DNA of 64,000 nucleotides from Bacillus sp. NTK034 (GTDB lineage: Bacteria; Bacillota; Bacilli; Bacillales; Cytobacillaceae). The stretch lies in assembly GCF_017303275.1 (NCBI RefSeq), contig NZ_JAFKOJ010000002.1, positions 310,001 to 374,000 on the forward strand, written 5' to 3'. The notes beneath the pieces were generated by a model. That model saw nothing but the letters and a program-made list of their open reading frames with translations, had not been told where the DNA came from and did not search any database. Positions 55,540 through 64,000 of this stretch are shown piece by piece. The translations under genes and the position numbers were made by a program. The first letter of the stretch is position 1. Each line of letters begins with the position of its first letter.

Positions 55540-56097
55540 TTATGCACGTGACACGTATGAACCATCAGTTGTATTGATAATCAGCTTATCTCCTTCATTA
55601 ACAAAGAAAGGAACTTGTACAGTCAGTCCTGTTTCAAGTGTAGCAGGCTTCGTTCCGCCGGAAGCAGTATCCCCTTTAATACCTGGTTCTGTTTCAGTCA
55701 CTGTAAGCTCAACAGAGTTAGGAAGCTCAATTCCGAGAGACTCTCCCTGGTAAAGCATAATAGCAACTTCCATGTTCTCTTTTAAAAACTTTAATTCATA
55801 CTCAATTGCTGATGCAGGCAGCTCGATTTGCTCATAAGACTCATTGTCCATGAAAACATGCTGATCTCCATTAGCATAAAGGTATTGCATTTTACGGTTA
55901 TCGATTTGTGCTTTCCCTACTTTTTCACCTGCGCGAAAGGTTTTTTCCTGAATAGCACCTGTGCGAAGGTTGCGCAATTTGGACCGTACAAATGCCGCTC
56001 CTTTTCCCGGTTTAACGTGCTGGAAATCCATTACACGCCAAATGCCGTTATCAACTTCAATCGTCAATCCCGTACGAAAATCGTTTACAGAAATCAT
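55540..56097 (-). CDS. efp: Elongation factor P
   Basis: EF-P rescues ribosomes stalled at polyproline. The 185-residue protein has the three beta domains of the family. The modified loop [11 protein letters not shown] carries Lys32 at its tip, the site that is amino-pentanolylated in B. subtilis. The end TDGSYVSRA is typical. It lies 25 bases after the M24 peptidase gene, in the conserved yqhT-efp order. Confidence 0.97.
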   Translation of the reverse strand: MISVNDFRTGLTIEVDNGIWRVMDFQHVKPGKGAAFVRSKLRNLRTGAIQEKTFRAGEKVGKAQIDNRKMQYLYANGDQHVFMDNESYEQIELPASAIEYELKFLKENMEVAIMLYQGESLGIELPNSVELTVTETEPGIKGDTASGGTKPATLETGLTVQVPFFVNEGDKLIINTTDGSYVSRA

Positions 56098-56122
56098 GAG
56101 TTTGTCCTCCTAATGTGTACAA

Positions 56123-57184
56123 TTAAAGAATAATCAATTCTTTAGTAGAGTGAGTAAGCGTTTCATTGTGATCCTTTGTAATGACTGTATCATCCTCAAT
56201 GCGGACACCGCCGAGGCCCGGTATGTAAATGCCCGGCTCCACCGTTACAACCATTCCAGGTTCAAGTATAACATCAGACTTAAATGACAATGCAGGCCCT
56301 TCATGCACTTCAAGCCCGATGCCATGTCCGGTAGAATGACCAAAATATTCGCCATAGCCTTTACCAGAAATATAATCACGAGTTAAGGCATCTGCTTCTT
56401 TGCCGCTCATTCCCGGTTTGATGCCTTCCATCCCCCGCTCCTGAGCTTCCTGCACAATTGTATAGATTTCTTTCAGCTTATCTTCAGGTTCTCCAACAGC
56501 AACCGTACGAGTAATATCTGAAACATAGCCCTTATAATAAGCGCCGAAGTCCAGTGTGACAAAATCGCCTTTTTCAATAACTTTATCACTGGCGACTCCA
56601 TGCGGAAGAGCAGAACGGTATCCGGATGCTACGATAATATCAAACGATGATGAAACTGCACCCGCTTTTCTCATAAAGAATTCTAATTCATTGGAAACTT
56701 CCAATTCAGTAATTCCTGGCCGAATGACATCAAGAATATGTTTAAAAGCAGCATCTGCAATGTCAGCTGCCACCTTTATTATCTTAATCTCTGAATCGGT
56801 CTTTATCAAGCGTAACTTTTCAATTGTGTCAGAAACTGGGACAAGCTCAGAGTTAACAGCTTTTTCATAGGCTTTATAGGATGAGAAAGCCAAATGATTC
56901 TCTTCAAAGCCAAGCTTTTTGATCCCAAGCTGTTCAGCCTGTTTGGCAACTTCTTCTGTAATTGCACCAGTATGCTTCACAATTTCATACCCTTCACACT
57001 GTTTAGCTGCCTGTTCTGTGTAGCGGAAATCGGTTATGAAGAGTGCTTTATCCGCACTGATTAATACCACGCCGGCTGAACCGGTAAAACCAGTCATATA
57101 ACGGCGGTTGAAACTGCTGGTAATCAGCATTCCATCTATCCCAGACTCAGTAAAGCGTGTGCGTAATTTTTGTATTTTTTCCAT
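56123..57184 (-). CDS. yqhT: M24 family Xaa-Pro aminopeptidase-like protein (YqhT)
   Basis: The 353-residue enzyme has a creatinase-like N-terminal domain and the pita-bread metallopeptidase domain. Metal ligands are visible in LDFGAYYKGYVSDITRT (two Asp), GHSTGHGIGLEVHEGP (His) and VTVEPGIYIPGLGGVRIEDD (two Glu). It should cleave X-Pro bonds in peptides in the cytoplasm. Its ATG lies 1 base after the aroQ stop region, so the two are co-transcribed with efp. Confidence 0.94.
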   Translation of the reverse strand: MEKIQKLRTRFTESGIDGMLITSSFNRRYMTGFTGSAGVVLISADKALFITDFRYTEQAAKQCEGYEIVKHTGAITEEVAKQAEQLGIKKLGFEENHLAFSSYKAYEKAVNSELVPVSDTIEKLRLIKTDSEIKIIKVAADIADAAFKHILDVIRPGITELEVSNELEFFMRKAGAVSSSFDIIVASGYRSALPHGVASDKVIEKGDFVTLDFGAYYKGYVSDITRTVAVGEPEDKLKEIYTIVQEAQERGMEGIKPGMSGKEADALTRDYISGKGYGEYFGHSTGHGIGLEVHEGPALSFKSDVILEPGMVVTVEPGIYIPGLGGVRIEDDTVITKDHNETLTHSTKELIIL

Positions 57185-57185
57185 A

Positions 57186-57632
57186 TTATCCTCTCCCCTT
57201 TTGAAAATCCATTAATGCATGGAAAGCCAGTTCATACCCTTTAAAGCCCAGACCGACTATTTGGCCCATTGCAGCGGGTGCAATGACAGAAGTATGCCTG
57301 AATTCTTCCCTGGCATGAACATTTGAAATATGTACTTCGATCAAAGGAACCTGGATTCCTGCAACAGCATCCCTGATCGCGTAACTATAATGGGTAAATG
57401 CGCCAGGATTGAAAATAATACCCTGTGTGCCATCTTCATTGGCGAGGTGAAGCTTGTCAATGAGTTCCCCTTCATGATTTGACTGAAAACAGGTCACTTC
57501 TGTCTCATGTGAAGCACCCAATGCTTTCATATTCTGCTCCAGCTGATCAAGCGTTTCTTTTCCATAAACACCTGGTTCCCTTTTGCCGAGCAGGTTTAAA
57601 TTTGGCCCATTTAACAGGAGTATTTTCCCCAT
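57186..57632 (-). CDS. aroQ: 3-dehydroquinate dehydratase, type II
   Basis: AroQ carries out the third step of the shikimate pathway. The 148-residue protein has [20 protein letters not shown] at its start, with the active Tyr in the flexible loop. [15 protein letters not shown] lies near residue 75 and [20 protein letters not shown], with the catalytic His, near 100. I chose the ATG at 57632 behind AGGGGG; a TTG two codons upstream is too close to that site. Confidence 0.96.
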   Translation of the reverse strand: MGKILLLNGPNLNLLGKREPGVYGKETLDQLEQNMKALGASHETEVTCFQSNHEGELIDKLHLANEDGTQGIIFNPGAFTHYSYAIRDAVAGIQVPLIEVHISNVHAREEFRHTSVIAPAAMGQIVGLGFKGYELAFHALMDFQKGRG

Positions 57633-57702
57633 GTTCAACCCCCTCTTACATAGTTGCTGACAGGCCTCTCTTTCTATTCTTGTCTACTCTCTGACAGCAT
57701 CG

Positions 57703-57729
57703 AAAAAGAATGCCCATTAAGAACATTCT
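57703..57729 (-). terminator. Terminator of yqhR
   Basis: On the minus strand AGAATG, an 11-base loop, CATTCT is followed by TTTTTCG. It lies about 100 bases after the yqhR stop codon. Confidence 0.6.
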
Positions 57730-57829
57730 ATCATAAAGCAAAATTTCATACAGTTCTGATGTATAGCGCTTTTCGCAAAATTCATCATTACTGCATAAAG
57801 ATTTAACATTCGCCATTATGCTTTATCCA

Positions 57830-58396
57830 TCAAGTTAAATCCGGATCTGTCCGGGCCTTTTTTTCATCTTCATTCTTGCCTCGGATTTCATGAGCTTCAT
57901 ATGATATGGAATACCCTACGAATACGCCAAATAATATATAAAAACAGATCGATGTGATAATTGTATTCCGCCCTAGATCCCAAAACGGGCTGATTCCAGG
58001 GAATATTGGGTTGAGTATAAAAAATACCAGTAAAAAAAGGGCAACTCCATAGCCAGCTCCCACGAAAATACTTTGAAATTTCCGCAGCGCTGCATAATAA
58101 ATTAAGGCCGCCACAATTGAAATTGCGCCAATAAGGAAAATTGAGATCAGAGTTCCCAGCCAGCCCTCTTTCCAGGCCCCAATCGTCCAGGGTTCGAGAA
58201 TGACATTAGGGCGAATTTCGGTAAAATTAAACACGTAAGCCAGATAGGCCAGGCCGCTCCAAAGAATGCCTCCAACCAGTCCGGTAATGACCACCATTGC
58301 CATAAAAGACATCGGCCTCTCCCTTTGATCCTGTTCCAAGCGCTCCTTTTCTTCTGCCACTTTGCGCCACCTCCTTTTCCTATTATGTCCACTCAC
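57830..58396 (-). CDS. yqhR: YqhR family membrane protein
   Basis: The 188-residue protein has a very basic N-terminus (NRKRRWRKVAEEKERLEQDQ region) and four membrane helices (about residues 30-52, 78-98, 108-130 and 143-165), ending in a charged tail. Size, topology and place next to aroQ match B. subtilis YqhR, of unknown function. It starts at GTG with only a weak GGAAT ahead of it, so the first few residues are uncertain. Confidence 0.85.
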   Translation of the reverse strand: MSGHNRKRRWRKVAEEKERLEQDQRERPMSFMAMVVITGLVGGILWSGLAYLAYVFNFTEIRPNVILEPWTIGAWKEGWLGTLISIFLIGAISIVAALIYYAALRKFQSIFVGAGYGVALFLLVFFILNPIFPGISPFWDLGRNTIITSICFYILFGVFVGYSISYEAHEIRGKNEDEKKARTDPDLT

Positions 58397-58809
58397 ATTT
58401 ATTCCATTGCATCAGATTTAAAATAAATGCAGATTCGAATAACCCTCCGGCAAAGATCATTCATATTTTTTATATAATTTCCTGTTGTAGAGAGGTTTTA
58501 TGAGATTTTAGGTCGAATAAAATAATTAATGATACAGTCCTTTGATTTTTGCTTATTTGAGGCAATGTGTGTTCCGGGACTGGTGTTCATAGCATAAATT
58601 TAAGTATAGGCAGCATGCGGGATACTCTTTGGTAAGTACGCAGCTATTCCTGATACTTTTTAAAAGTTAATATTCTGCTGTTTAAATTGTAAAGAAATAG
58701 GAAAAGAAAAATATGAAGACAACTTTCATTAATTATTTCGATAAACTTTAGCTTATATAGTTTAAAAGCTTATAAAATTGCTCATCATGCTTTTAGGGAG
58801 GTGGCTTTC
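58397..58809. other. AT-rich divergent gap yqhR/yqhP
   Basis: These 413 bases hold the promoters of yqhR and yqhP, neither clearly readable. In B. subtilis, as I recall, yqhQ (DUF1385) lies between these genes; no trace of it is seen here. I see no open frame with a ribosome binding site. Confidence 0.55.
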
Positions 58810-59190
58810 TTGAAAAAACCATTTACATTTTATATTGTCTCCGGGCTCATTATGCTAGCTGTCATCGGAGTTGCCGTCAGCCTGATCTCTAATCCTGCCG
58901 GTTTTTTGCAGAGAATAGCTGTCATTGTCATCATTGGTGCTGTAGTATACTTTCTTTTTCAGCGCTTTAACAGATCTAATCCCTCAAAGCGGGAGCAGCG
59001 AGCTTTTATAAAGGCAGCCAAAAAATCCAAAAGGCGCTTTAACAATAATAAAGAAATGGGCTCAGCCAATGGAAGGAAGGCTTCTGTAGGTTCCCTTACT
59101 TCGATTAAAAAGTCTAAGAAAAAATCTTCTCCACACTTGACAGTCATAGAAGGCAAAAAAGGCAAAAAGAAAAATCGAGCCTCCCTTTAA
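58810..59190 (+). CDS. yqhP: SA1362/YqhP family membrane protein
   Basis: The 126-residue protein has two N-terminal membrane helices (about residues 5-25 and 32-50) and a long, very basic tail with KKSKRRFNNNK and KKSKKKSSPHL. It matches the YqhP/SA1362 family in layout and position next to yqhO. The function is unknown. I chose TTG at 58810, eight bases after GGGAGG. A GTG at 58801 would overlap that site. The stop codon lies in the terminator stem region. Confidence 0.85.
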   Translation: MKKPFTFYIVSGLIMLAVIGVAVSLISNPAGFLQRIAVIVIIGAVVYFLFQRFNRSNPSKREQRAFIKAAKKSKRRFNNNKEMGSANGRKASVGSLTSIKKSKKKSSPHLTVIEGKKGKKKNRASL

Positions 59191-59206
59191 TTCGGGCTCG
59201 ATTTTT
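59171..59206 (+). terminator. Terminator overlapping the end of yqhP
   Basis: AAAATCGAGCC, a 12-base loop that contains the yqhP stop codon, and GGGCTCGATTTT are followed by TTATTTTTG on the plus strand. Confidence 0.87.
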
Positions 59207-59271
59207 TATTTTTGTAAGCTAAGTTCTGAATTCTGGGGGAGACTTCCGGATCAAGCTCCTTGTTTTTCCGC

Positions 59272-60156
59272 TTAATAGCTCCATGATGAAAAAAAGTCCT
59301 CCGCGCATTGCCTGCCGTGCTCCAGAAGGTCTCTTTTCTTCTGCTCGGTTATATTAAATTCCGCAGTCAGTACGCCATCCGTTGGAATGAAAATAATATT
59401 TTGTGCATGTTTTCTCGAAATGTACCTTGCATCATGCGCGTCCTTCATCGTTTCAAAAAGCGCCGCATACATTTGTATGGCGTTGTCGATTTTATTCGGC
59501 GGCCGTTCGCTCAGATTATGGCTTAACTTTATCCCGAGCACTGGCCTTGTCTTTTTCACATTTTCCTTATCAAATAGCCACATGGGAAAATTGCTTAGTA
59601 CCCCTCCATCAACGATAACATTTGTGCTGCTGTAGCCATTCAGCTTGACCGGCTCAAAAAAATACGGGAGGCTGCAGCTCATCCTGATAGCTTTTGCTAC
59701 AGGAAATGAAGCTGGATCAATGCCATAATGCACAAGATCATCAGGCAGTACAACCAGCCTTCCGTTTGTAAGGTCTGACGCTATGACCCTCAGCGATTGC
59801 GGCGGCAAATCTGAAAATGTTCTAATCCCCCTGTCAGCCAGCTTCTGAGCCATCCAGCTTTCCAGCTCCGACCCTTTATATAATCCCAGACGCCAATACA
59901 GATTAAGCCATTTTCCGACTGCAAAGGGTATGAATGTTTTTCTTTCATCAAGAAGCTTTTTGACTTCAAATTCATCGACGAGCTGATATATTTCCTCACT
60001 TGTATAATTGGCGGCAATTAAAGCAGCCACAATGGATCCTGCACTTGTTCCAGCAACCCGTTTGAATCGAAATCCCCTTTTATGGACTGCTTCATATGCG
60101 CCGATTAAGGCAAATCCTTTGATGCCTCCTCCAGAAAAAACACCATCTATATACAT
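59272..60156 (-). CDS. yqhO: Patatin-like phospholipase (YqhO)
   Basis: The 294-residue protein is a patatin-fold lipid acyl hydrolase. It has the oxyanion motif DGVFSGGGIKGFALIGA near residue 4, the nucleophile Ser38 in VAGTSAGSIVAAL, and the catalytic Asp in VIVDGGVLSNFP near residue 185. It probably acts on membrane lipids from the cytoplasmic side. I chose the ATG at 60156 (eight bases after AGGAG) over a GTG three codons upstream that abuts this site. Confidence 0.92.
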   Translation of the reverse strand: MYIDGVFSGGGIKGFALIGAYEAVHKRGFRFKRVAGTSAGSIVAALIAANYTSEEIYQLVDEFEVKKLLDERKTFIPFAVGKWLNLYWRLGLYKGSELESWMAQKLADRGIRTFSDLPPQSLRVIASDLTNGRLVVLPDDLVHYGIDPASFPVAKAIRMSCSLPYFFEPVKLNGYSSTNVIVDGGVLSNFPMWLFDKENVKKTRPVLGIKLSHNLSERPPNKIDNAIQMYAALFETMKDAHDARYISRKHAQNIIFIPTDGVLTAEFNITEQKKRDLLEHGRQCAEDFFSSWSY

Positions 60157-60261
60157 GAAAGCCACTCCTGTCGATGTACTTGCTCATAGAGGAACACTTA
60201 CTTATACATCTTTAATCAGGAGTTTTTTAAAATAGTACGGCTGACAAGCAGAATTTCATAA

Positions 60262-61287
60262 TTAGGTAAAATATTGCACTTCTGCTTCTGGAAAATAAGA
60301 GTGAATATAATCCCTAATTGTATTTTCCAGATCATTTGCTTCATCAGTCGGATACACATATTTACCTATTCCATATCTTCCCCACTTATATTTGCGTTTT
60401 TCTTCATCCATTTCCAGCTTTGTTTTCGGGTAGCGTTTTTCAATTACCTTTTTGGCCGGCTTTGTAAATCTGTGCTGGATTAACTCGAAAGTTAATCCTT
60501 CCAGATTAATGCCTTCGAGTGATTTGCTTAACCTTTGAAAAAGTTCATGGTACCCTTCGCGCCAATCATCATGCATGTAAATAGGCGCCACGATAAAGCC
60601 AAGCGGGTAGCCGGCATTGGCTACTTTACGGGCAGCTTCAAGCCGATCGTCGAATGAGGAGGTGCCAGGCTCAAAGTTTTTTATTACAAACCGCGAATTA
60701 ACACTAAAACGAAATCGGGTTTTCCCATTATGTTTAGCATCAAGCAAATGATCGACATGATGATACTTGGTGACAAACCGGAGCTGGCCATACTCCGTCT
60801 GGCCAATAAATTCAATTGTTTTTTTCAGGGAATGGGTCAAATGATCAATCCCTACGATATCGGAAGTACATGCAGCTTCAAATCGCGTAAGCTCCGGCTT
60901 TCTCTCTTCCATATATTTAGAGGCCTGCTCAAAGATTTCTTCAAGGTTTACATAAGTGCGAATATATGGCTTGCTTCCAAGTGTAGTTTGCAGATAGCAA
61001 TAATGACAGTGGCCCATGCAGCCTGTAGCAAGGGGAATGGCGTATTCTGCCGAAGGTTTGGATGTATCAAATTTCAGAGTCCGTCTGATGCCTACCACCA
61101 AAGTGGATTTCGCATTGCGGTATTTCTGCAATTCGTTATCACCCGGAATATTTCTCACCTGGTTGTGTGATGTTGTTTCCCTAATTTCCAAATTCATTTT
61201 TTCAAATTTTTCCTTCAGCTCTCTTCCCAGGGGATATTCAAGAGCTTGAGGTTCTATATAAACCAGCTGAGGGATAAATGGCTTCAT
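60262..61287 (-). CDS. splB: Spore photoproduct lyase
   Basis: SplB repairs the UV-made thymine spore photoproduct in germinating spores. The 341-residue radical-SAM enzyme has the cluster motif GCMGHCHYCYLQ with Cys90, Cys94 and Cys97. A further conserved Cys at 140 in FEAACTSDIVG serves as hydrogen donor. The length equals that of B. subtilis SplB. It starts behind GAGGTATGCCTA. No splA is visible upstream. A CATACTA hexamer 66 bases ahead may be its sigma-G -10. Confidence 0.96.
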   Translation of the reverse strand: MKPFIPQLVYIEPQALEYPLGRELKEKFEKMNLEIRETTSHNQVRNIPGDNELQKYRNAKSTLVVGIRRTLKFDTSKPSAEYAIPLATGCMGHCHYCYLQTTLGSKPYIRTYVNLEEIFEQASKYMEERKPELTRFEAACTSDIVGIDHLTHSLKKTIEFIGQTEYGQLRFVTKYHHVDHLLDAKHNGKTRFRFSVNSRFVIKNFEPGTSSFDDRLEAARKVANAGYPLGFIVAPIYMHDDWREGYHELFQRLSKSLEGINLEGLTFELIQHRFTKPAKKVIEKRYPKTKLEMDEEKRKYKWGRYGIGKYVYPTDEANDLENTIRDYIHSYFPEAEVQYFT

Positions 61288-61352
61288 TAGGCATACCTCA
61301 CTTTATCAATTTGTCCAGCCAGCAAAAAAATCACCGCTGAACCCTATGAGTG

Positions 61353-61359
61353 TAGTATG
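61353..61359 (-). promoter_or_regulatory. Candidate sigma-G -10 element of splB
   Basis: CATACTA on the minus strand is an exact sigma-G -10. The best -35 at the right distance is poor, so the call rests on the -10 and on the known forespore expression of splB. Confidence 0.4.
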
Positions 61360-61375
61360 ATCCAAATGATCCAAC

Positions 61376-61415
61376 AGCAAAAAAAGAAGATGGAAAAATT
61401 ATTTCCATCTTCTTT
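61376..61415 (-). terminator. Terminator of nrdJ
   Basis: On the minus strand AAAGAAGATGGAAA, a short loop and TTTCCATCTTCTTT are followed by TTTTTGCTG, 18 bases after the stop codon. Confidence 0.85.
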
Positions 61416-61432
61416 GGTCTTTTAAATTATTT

Positions 61433-63994
61433 TTATAAACCGCATTTCAGCTGTGCATTACAGTTAGTGCAAGTATTGCAGCCGCCGATTTCTTTGACTT
61501 TTCCTTTACGGCATACAGGGCATGTATTGCCGACCTCCGAACCGATTGTTACGTCGGTTGAACGCAGGTCGCTGATTGTATCAACCAGCACTACATGCTG
61601 CTTTGATTTTTCTTTTTTGACTGTATCTGTACCGTCAAAGCTGTTCTCTTCAGCCTTCAGCGTCAATACTTGAGAATCGCGTGATCCGTCTACATAGACT
61701 GTGCCGCCCTTTGCGCCGCCGCGGTATAAGCGCTCATACACCTTCTCAACCTGTTCAACACTATAGCCCTTCGGTGCGTTTACTGTTTTACTGATCGAGC
61801 TGTCGATCCAGCGCTGAATCACACATTGAACATCTGCGTGTGCTTCCGGAGCAAGATCCATCGCCGCCACAAACCATTCAGGCAGATTATTAGGATCTGC
61901 ATCCGGATTGCGGTCCAAATATTCCTGAACAATATCTGCCTTCACTTCAATGAACTTGCCTAAGCGTCCGCTTCTAAAGTAGGAGAAGGAAAAATACGGT
62001 TCAAGACCTGTAGATACTCCAACCATGGTACCTGTGGATCCGGTAGGAGCAACAGTCAGCAGATGTGAATTACGGATTCCGCTTTCTAAGATGGATCCAC
62101 GGATATCCTCTGGCATTTTCTGCATAAAGCCTGTTTCTGTAAAAGCTTTGCGAAGACGATTCGTTTCCTCAGGATTGTCACCTGTTAAAAATGGGAAGCT
62201 TCCTTTTTCCTTCGCAAGCTCAACAGACGCTTTGTAAGCTGTTGCTGCGATGGTTTCGAAAACTTTATCAATCAGCACATTGCCTTCTTCAGAACCATAT
62301 TCTGTTTCGCAATAGATCAGCAAATCATGAAGCCCCATAACGCCAAGACCAACACGCCGCTCGCCTAATGCCTGCTTTTTATTTTCTTCAAGGAAGTATG
62401 GTGTAGCATCTATTACGTTGTCCTGCATACGTACTCCTACTTCAACAGTACGCTTCAGCTTTTCAAAGTTAACGGTCTTATTTTCCTTATCTGCCATTTC
62501 TGCAAGGTTCACTGCTGCAAGGTTGCAGACAGAATATGGCGCGAGAGGCTGTTCGCCGCATGGGTTTGTTGCTACAACCCTTTGTCCGTAAGCCTGTGCA
62601 TTGGTCATGTCGTTGGCATTATCAATAAAGAAAATACCTGGCTCTGCTGAGTATGTTGCACAGATATTAATCAGATTCCAAAGTTCTTTAGCTTTGATTT
62701 TGCGGTGAACACGGACTTTATAGCCAAGGTTTCCCCATTCTCTGACGTCACCGACTTTATGCCATTCTTCGTTGTAGGTTTTCATGGTGTCAGCATCATA
62801 TGATTCAACATCTGGGAAGCGAAGCTCATATTCCGCATCATTTTCAACTGCATCCATAAATTCTTTTGTCAGGCAGACTGAAATATTTGCCCCAGTAAGG
62901 AATTCAGAATTATGAACACTGTAAGTACCGCCAGTTTCCAGTTTTTCTTCAGCATCCTTTATGATTTTATCACTGAATCCGCCGTAGCCGGGAATGCTCT
63001 TGTAATTAATAATACCCTGGTACATGGCCATTTCCTGTTCGGTAAATGGAGTGAATTTTAATTTTTCTTTAGCATATTTTTTTATTGTTTCATCATTAGT
63101 AGTTTCAAGAAGGAATCGTAAAATTCTTGGGTTCTGCATTTTCGAAATGATGAATTCGATAATGTCCGGATGCCAGTCCGCCAGCATAATCATCTGAGCG
63201 CCCCTGCGGGAACCTCCCTGCTCCACAAGGTGTGTAAGCTTCGCAATATCATCAAGCCAGGATACGGAACCAGATGACTTGCCGTTTACTCCTTTAGCCA
63301 AAGTGTTGCGCGGTCTTAGAGTTGAGCCATTTGTCCCAACTCCTCCTCCTCGGCTCATGATTTCCATTACCTGCTTGCGGTGTTCGGAAATTCCTTCACG
63401 GGAGTCCTGTACGAATGGCATTACGTAGCAGTTGAAATACGTAACATCTGTGTCGGCACCCGCTCCATACAATACGCGGCCAGCCGGAATGAAATTCAAG
63501 TTTTTCAATTCCTGATAGAATTTTTCAAACCATTCTTTTTTCTTTTCTTCGGTTTTCTCAACAGATGCCAGACCTGTTGCGTTACGCTTGGCGATTTGCT
63601 CATAGAAGATTTCAAGGGGCTTCTCGATTACATCAAGAGGCTTTGTAATAATGCCTGTTCTAGATTCTTCCGGATCATCCAGCACTCCTCTGTAATCTTC
63701 CTCTACTAAAACTTTGGCTGTCTTGTTTTCCCAATCGATATCCTGGATAAAGCCCAGGCCCCGTGCAGGAAATTTAGGATCCTCTTTGATGGTGAGAACA
63801 ACGAAGTCACCATTTGTGAGTGTTACTTTTTCGGTGTCTTTGAAAGTGTAGCGGTCAAGCATAACTAAGCGGGAAACACCTTTGTGGGTCATTTTCATAT
63901 CTGGGGTTACAGGATGAACCTGAGGAAAAAGACGGATGTCCTTGTTTAAACGATCAATGTTCAATTTCATTTTTTGTCCTAGAGCAACAGACAT
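61433..63994 (-). CDS. nrdJ: Vitamin B12-dependent (class II) ribonucleotide reductase
   Basis: NrdJ makes deoxyribonucleotides with adenosylcobalamin as radical source and needs no oxygen. The 853-residue protein has the catalytic-barrel signatures NFIPAGRVLYGAG near residue 165, the redox loop ATNPCGEQPLAPYSVCN near 480 and VAPTGSTGTMVGVSTGLEP. A C-terminal zinc-ribbon CPVCRKGKVKEIGG-CNTCTNC completes it. The reading starts 6 bases from the window edge, so an earlier start cannot be excluded; ATG at codon 9 (MKLNIDRLN) has AGGA before it and is an alternative. Confidence 0.95.
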   Translation of the reverse strand: MSVALGQKMKLNIDRLNKDIRLFPQVHPVTPDMKMTHKGVSRLVMLDRYTFKDTEKVTLTNGDFVVLTIKEDPKFPARGLGFIQDIDWENKTAKVLVEEDYRGVLDDPEESRTGIITKPLDVIEKPLEIFYEQIAKRNATGLASVEKTEEKKKEWFEKFYQELKNLNFIPAGRVLYGAGADTDVTYFNCYVMPFVQDSREGISEHRKQVMEIMSRGGGVGTNGSTLRPRNTLAKGVNGKSSGSVSWLDDIAKLTHLVEQGGSRRGAQMIMLADWHPDIIEFIISKMQNPRILRFLLETTNDETIKKYAKEKLKFTPFTEQEMAMYQGIINYKSIPGYGGFSDKIIKDAEEKLETGGTYSVHNSEFLTGANISVCLTKEFMDAVENDAEYELRFPDVESYDADTMKTYNEEWHKVGDVREWGNLGYKVRVHRKIKAKELWNLINICATYSAEPGIFFIDNANDMTNAQAYGQRVVATNPCGEQPLAPYSVCNLAAVNLAEMADKENKTVNFEKLKRTVEVGVRMQDNVIDATPYFLEENKKQALGERRVGLGVMGLHDLLIYCETEYGSEEGNVLIDKVFETIAATAYKASVELAKEKGSFPFLTGDNPEETNRLRKAFTETGFMQKMPEDIRGSILESGIRNSHLLTVAPTGSTGTMVGVSTGLEPYFSFSYFRSGRLGKFIEVKADIVQEYLDRNPDADPNNLPEWFVAAMDLAPEAHADVQCVIQRWIDSSISKTVNAPKGYSVEQVEKVYERLYRGGAKGGTVYVDGSRDSQVLTLKAEENSFDGTDTVKKEKSKQHVVLVDTISDLRSTDVTIGSEVGNTCPVCRKGKVKEIGGCNTCTNCNAQLKCGL

Positions 63995-64000
63995 TGTTAC

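Noticed and set aside
1..64000. CRISPR array, prophage, insertion sequence, transfer RNA or ribosomal RNA genes
   Set aside because: I saw no regularly spaced direct repeats, transposase or phage genes, or tRNA/rRNA-like sequences in the window.

Overview
The window looks like a chromosomal segment of an endospore-forming Bacillaceae (Bacillus sensu lato). Gene content and order follow the Bacillus subtilis yqjK-yqhO region: rnz, zwf, gndA, dinB, yqjE, yqjD, mce, yqjA, art ABC transporter, brxB, bkd operon, bkdR, spo0A, spoIVB, recN, argR, tlyA, dxs, ispA, xseBA, folD, nusB, yqhY, accCB, spoIIIA operon, efp, pepQ-like, aroQ, yqhR, yqhP, yqhO. It differs from B. subtilis in carrying methylmalonyl-CoA mutase genes (mutAB-meaB), a B12-dependent ribonucleotide reductase, a spore photoproduct lyase, and an alkaline phosphatase/SIMPL insertion. 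That pattern suggests a Cytobacillus/Mesobacillus/Neobacillus-type genus; this placement is inference. Almost all genes lie on the minus strand.

Layout. 0.2-8.4 kb: histidine phosphatase, RNase Z, the oxidative pentose-phosphate genes zwf and gndA facing each other, DNA polymerase IV, a lone CheW and an M20 peptidase. 8.4-15.4 kb: acyl-CoA carboxylase beta subunit and methylmalonyl-CoA epimerase, the 31-codon prli42, an L,D-transpeptidase, YqjA, a polar amino acid ABC transporter and bacilliredoxin. 15.6-31.6 kb: mutA-mutB-meaB, then the branched-chain keto acid operon ptb-bcd-buk-lpdV-bkdAA-bkdAB-bkdB with its activator bkdR and a clear sigma-L (sigma-54) promoter. 31.7-41.7 kb: two small proteins, spo0A, spoIVB, recN, argR, tlyA, dxs, ispA and xseB. 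41.7-47.4 kb: xseA, folD, nusB, yqhY, accC, accB. 47.6-53 kb: the eight-gene spoIIIA operon. 53.1-55.5 kb: a plus-strand insertion (alkaline phosphatase, SIMPL protein, 55-aa protein). 55.5-64 kb: efp, M24 peptidase, aroQ, yqhR, yqhP, patatin-like yqhO, splB and nrdJ, which reaches the right edge.

How genes work together. The bkd operon converts valine, isoleucine and leucine to branched acyl-CoAs and, through Ptb/Buk, to acids. Propionyl-CoA from isoleucine and valine could pass through YqjD carboxylase, Mce epimerase and MutAB (repaired by MeaB) to succinyl-CoA, so the first 30 kb reads as one catabolic module. MutAB and NrdJ both need adenosylcobalamin. spo0A, spoIVB and spoIIIA-AH are sporulation genes. 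The spo0A and spoIIIA promoters are readable as sigma-H/0A-box and sigma-E sites.

The window is mostly core genome. I do not see a multi-gene novel system such as a defence island or biosynthetic cluster. The least explained signals are intergenic: a two-hairpin structured element between meaB and brxB, a structured mutA leader, a FapR-operator-like sequence at the accBC promoter, three copies of a dispersed repeat, and a spoIIIAD gene that appears to start at AUU.
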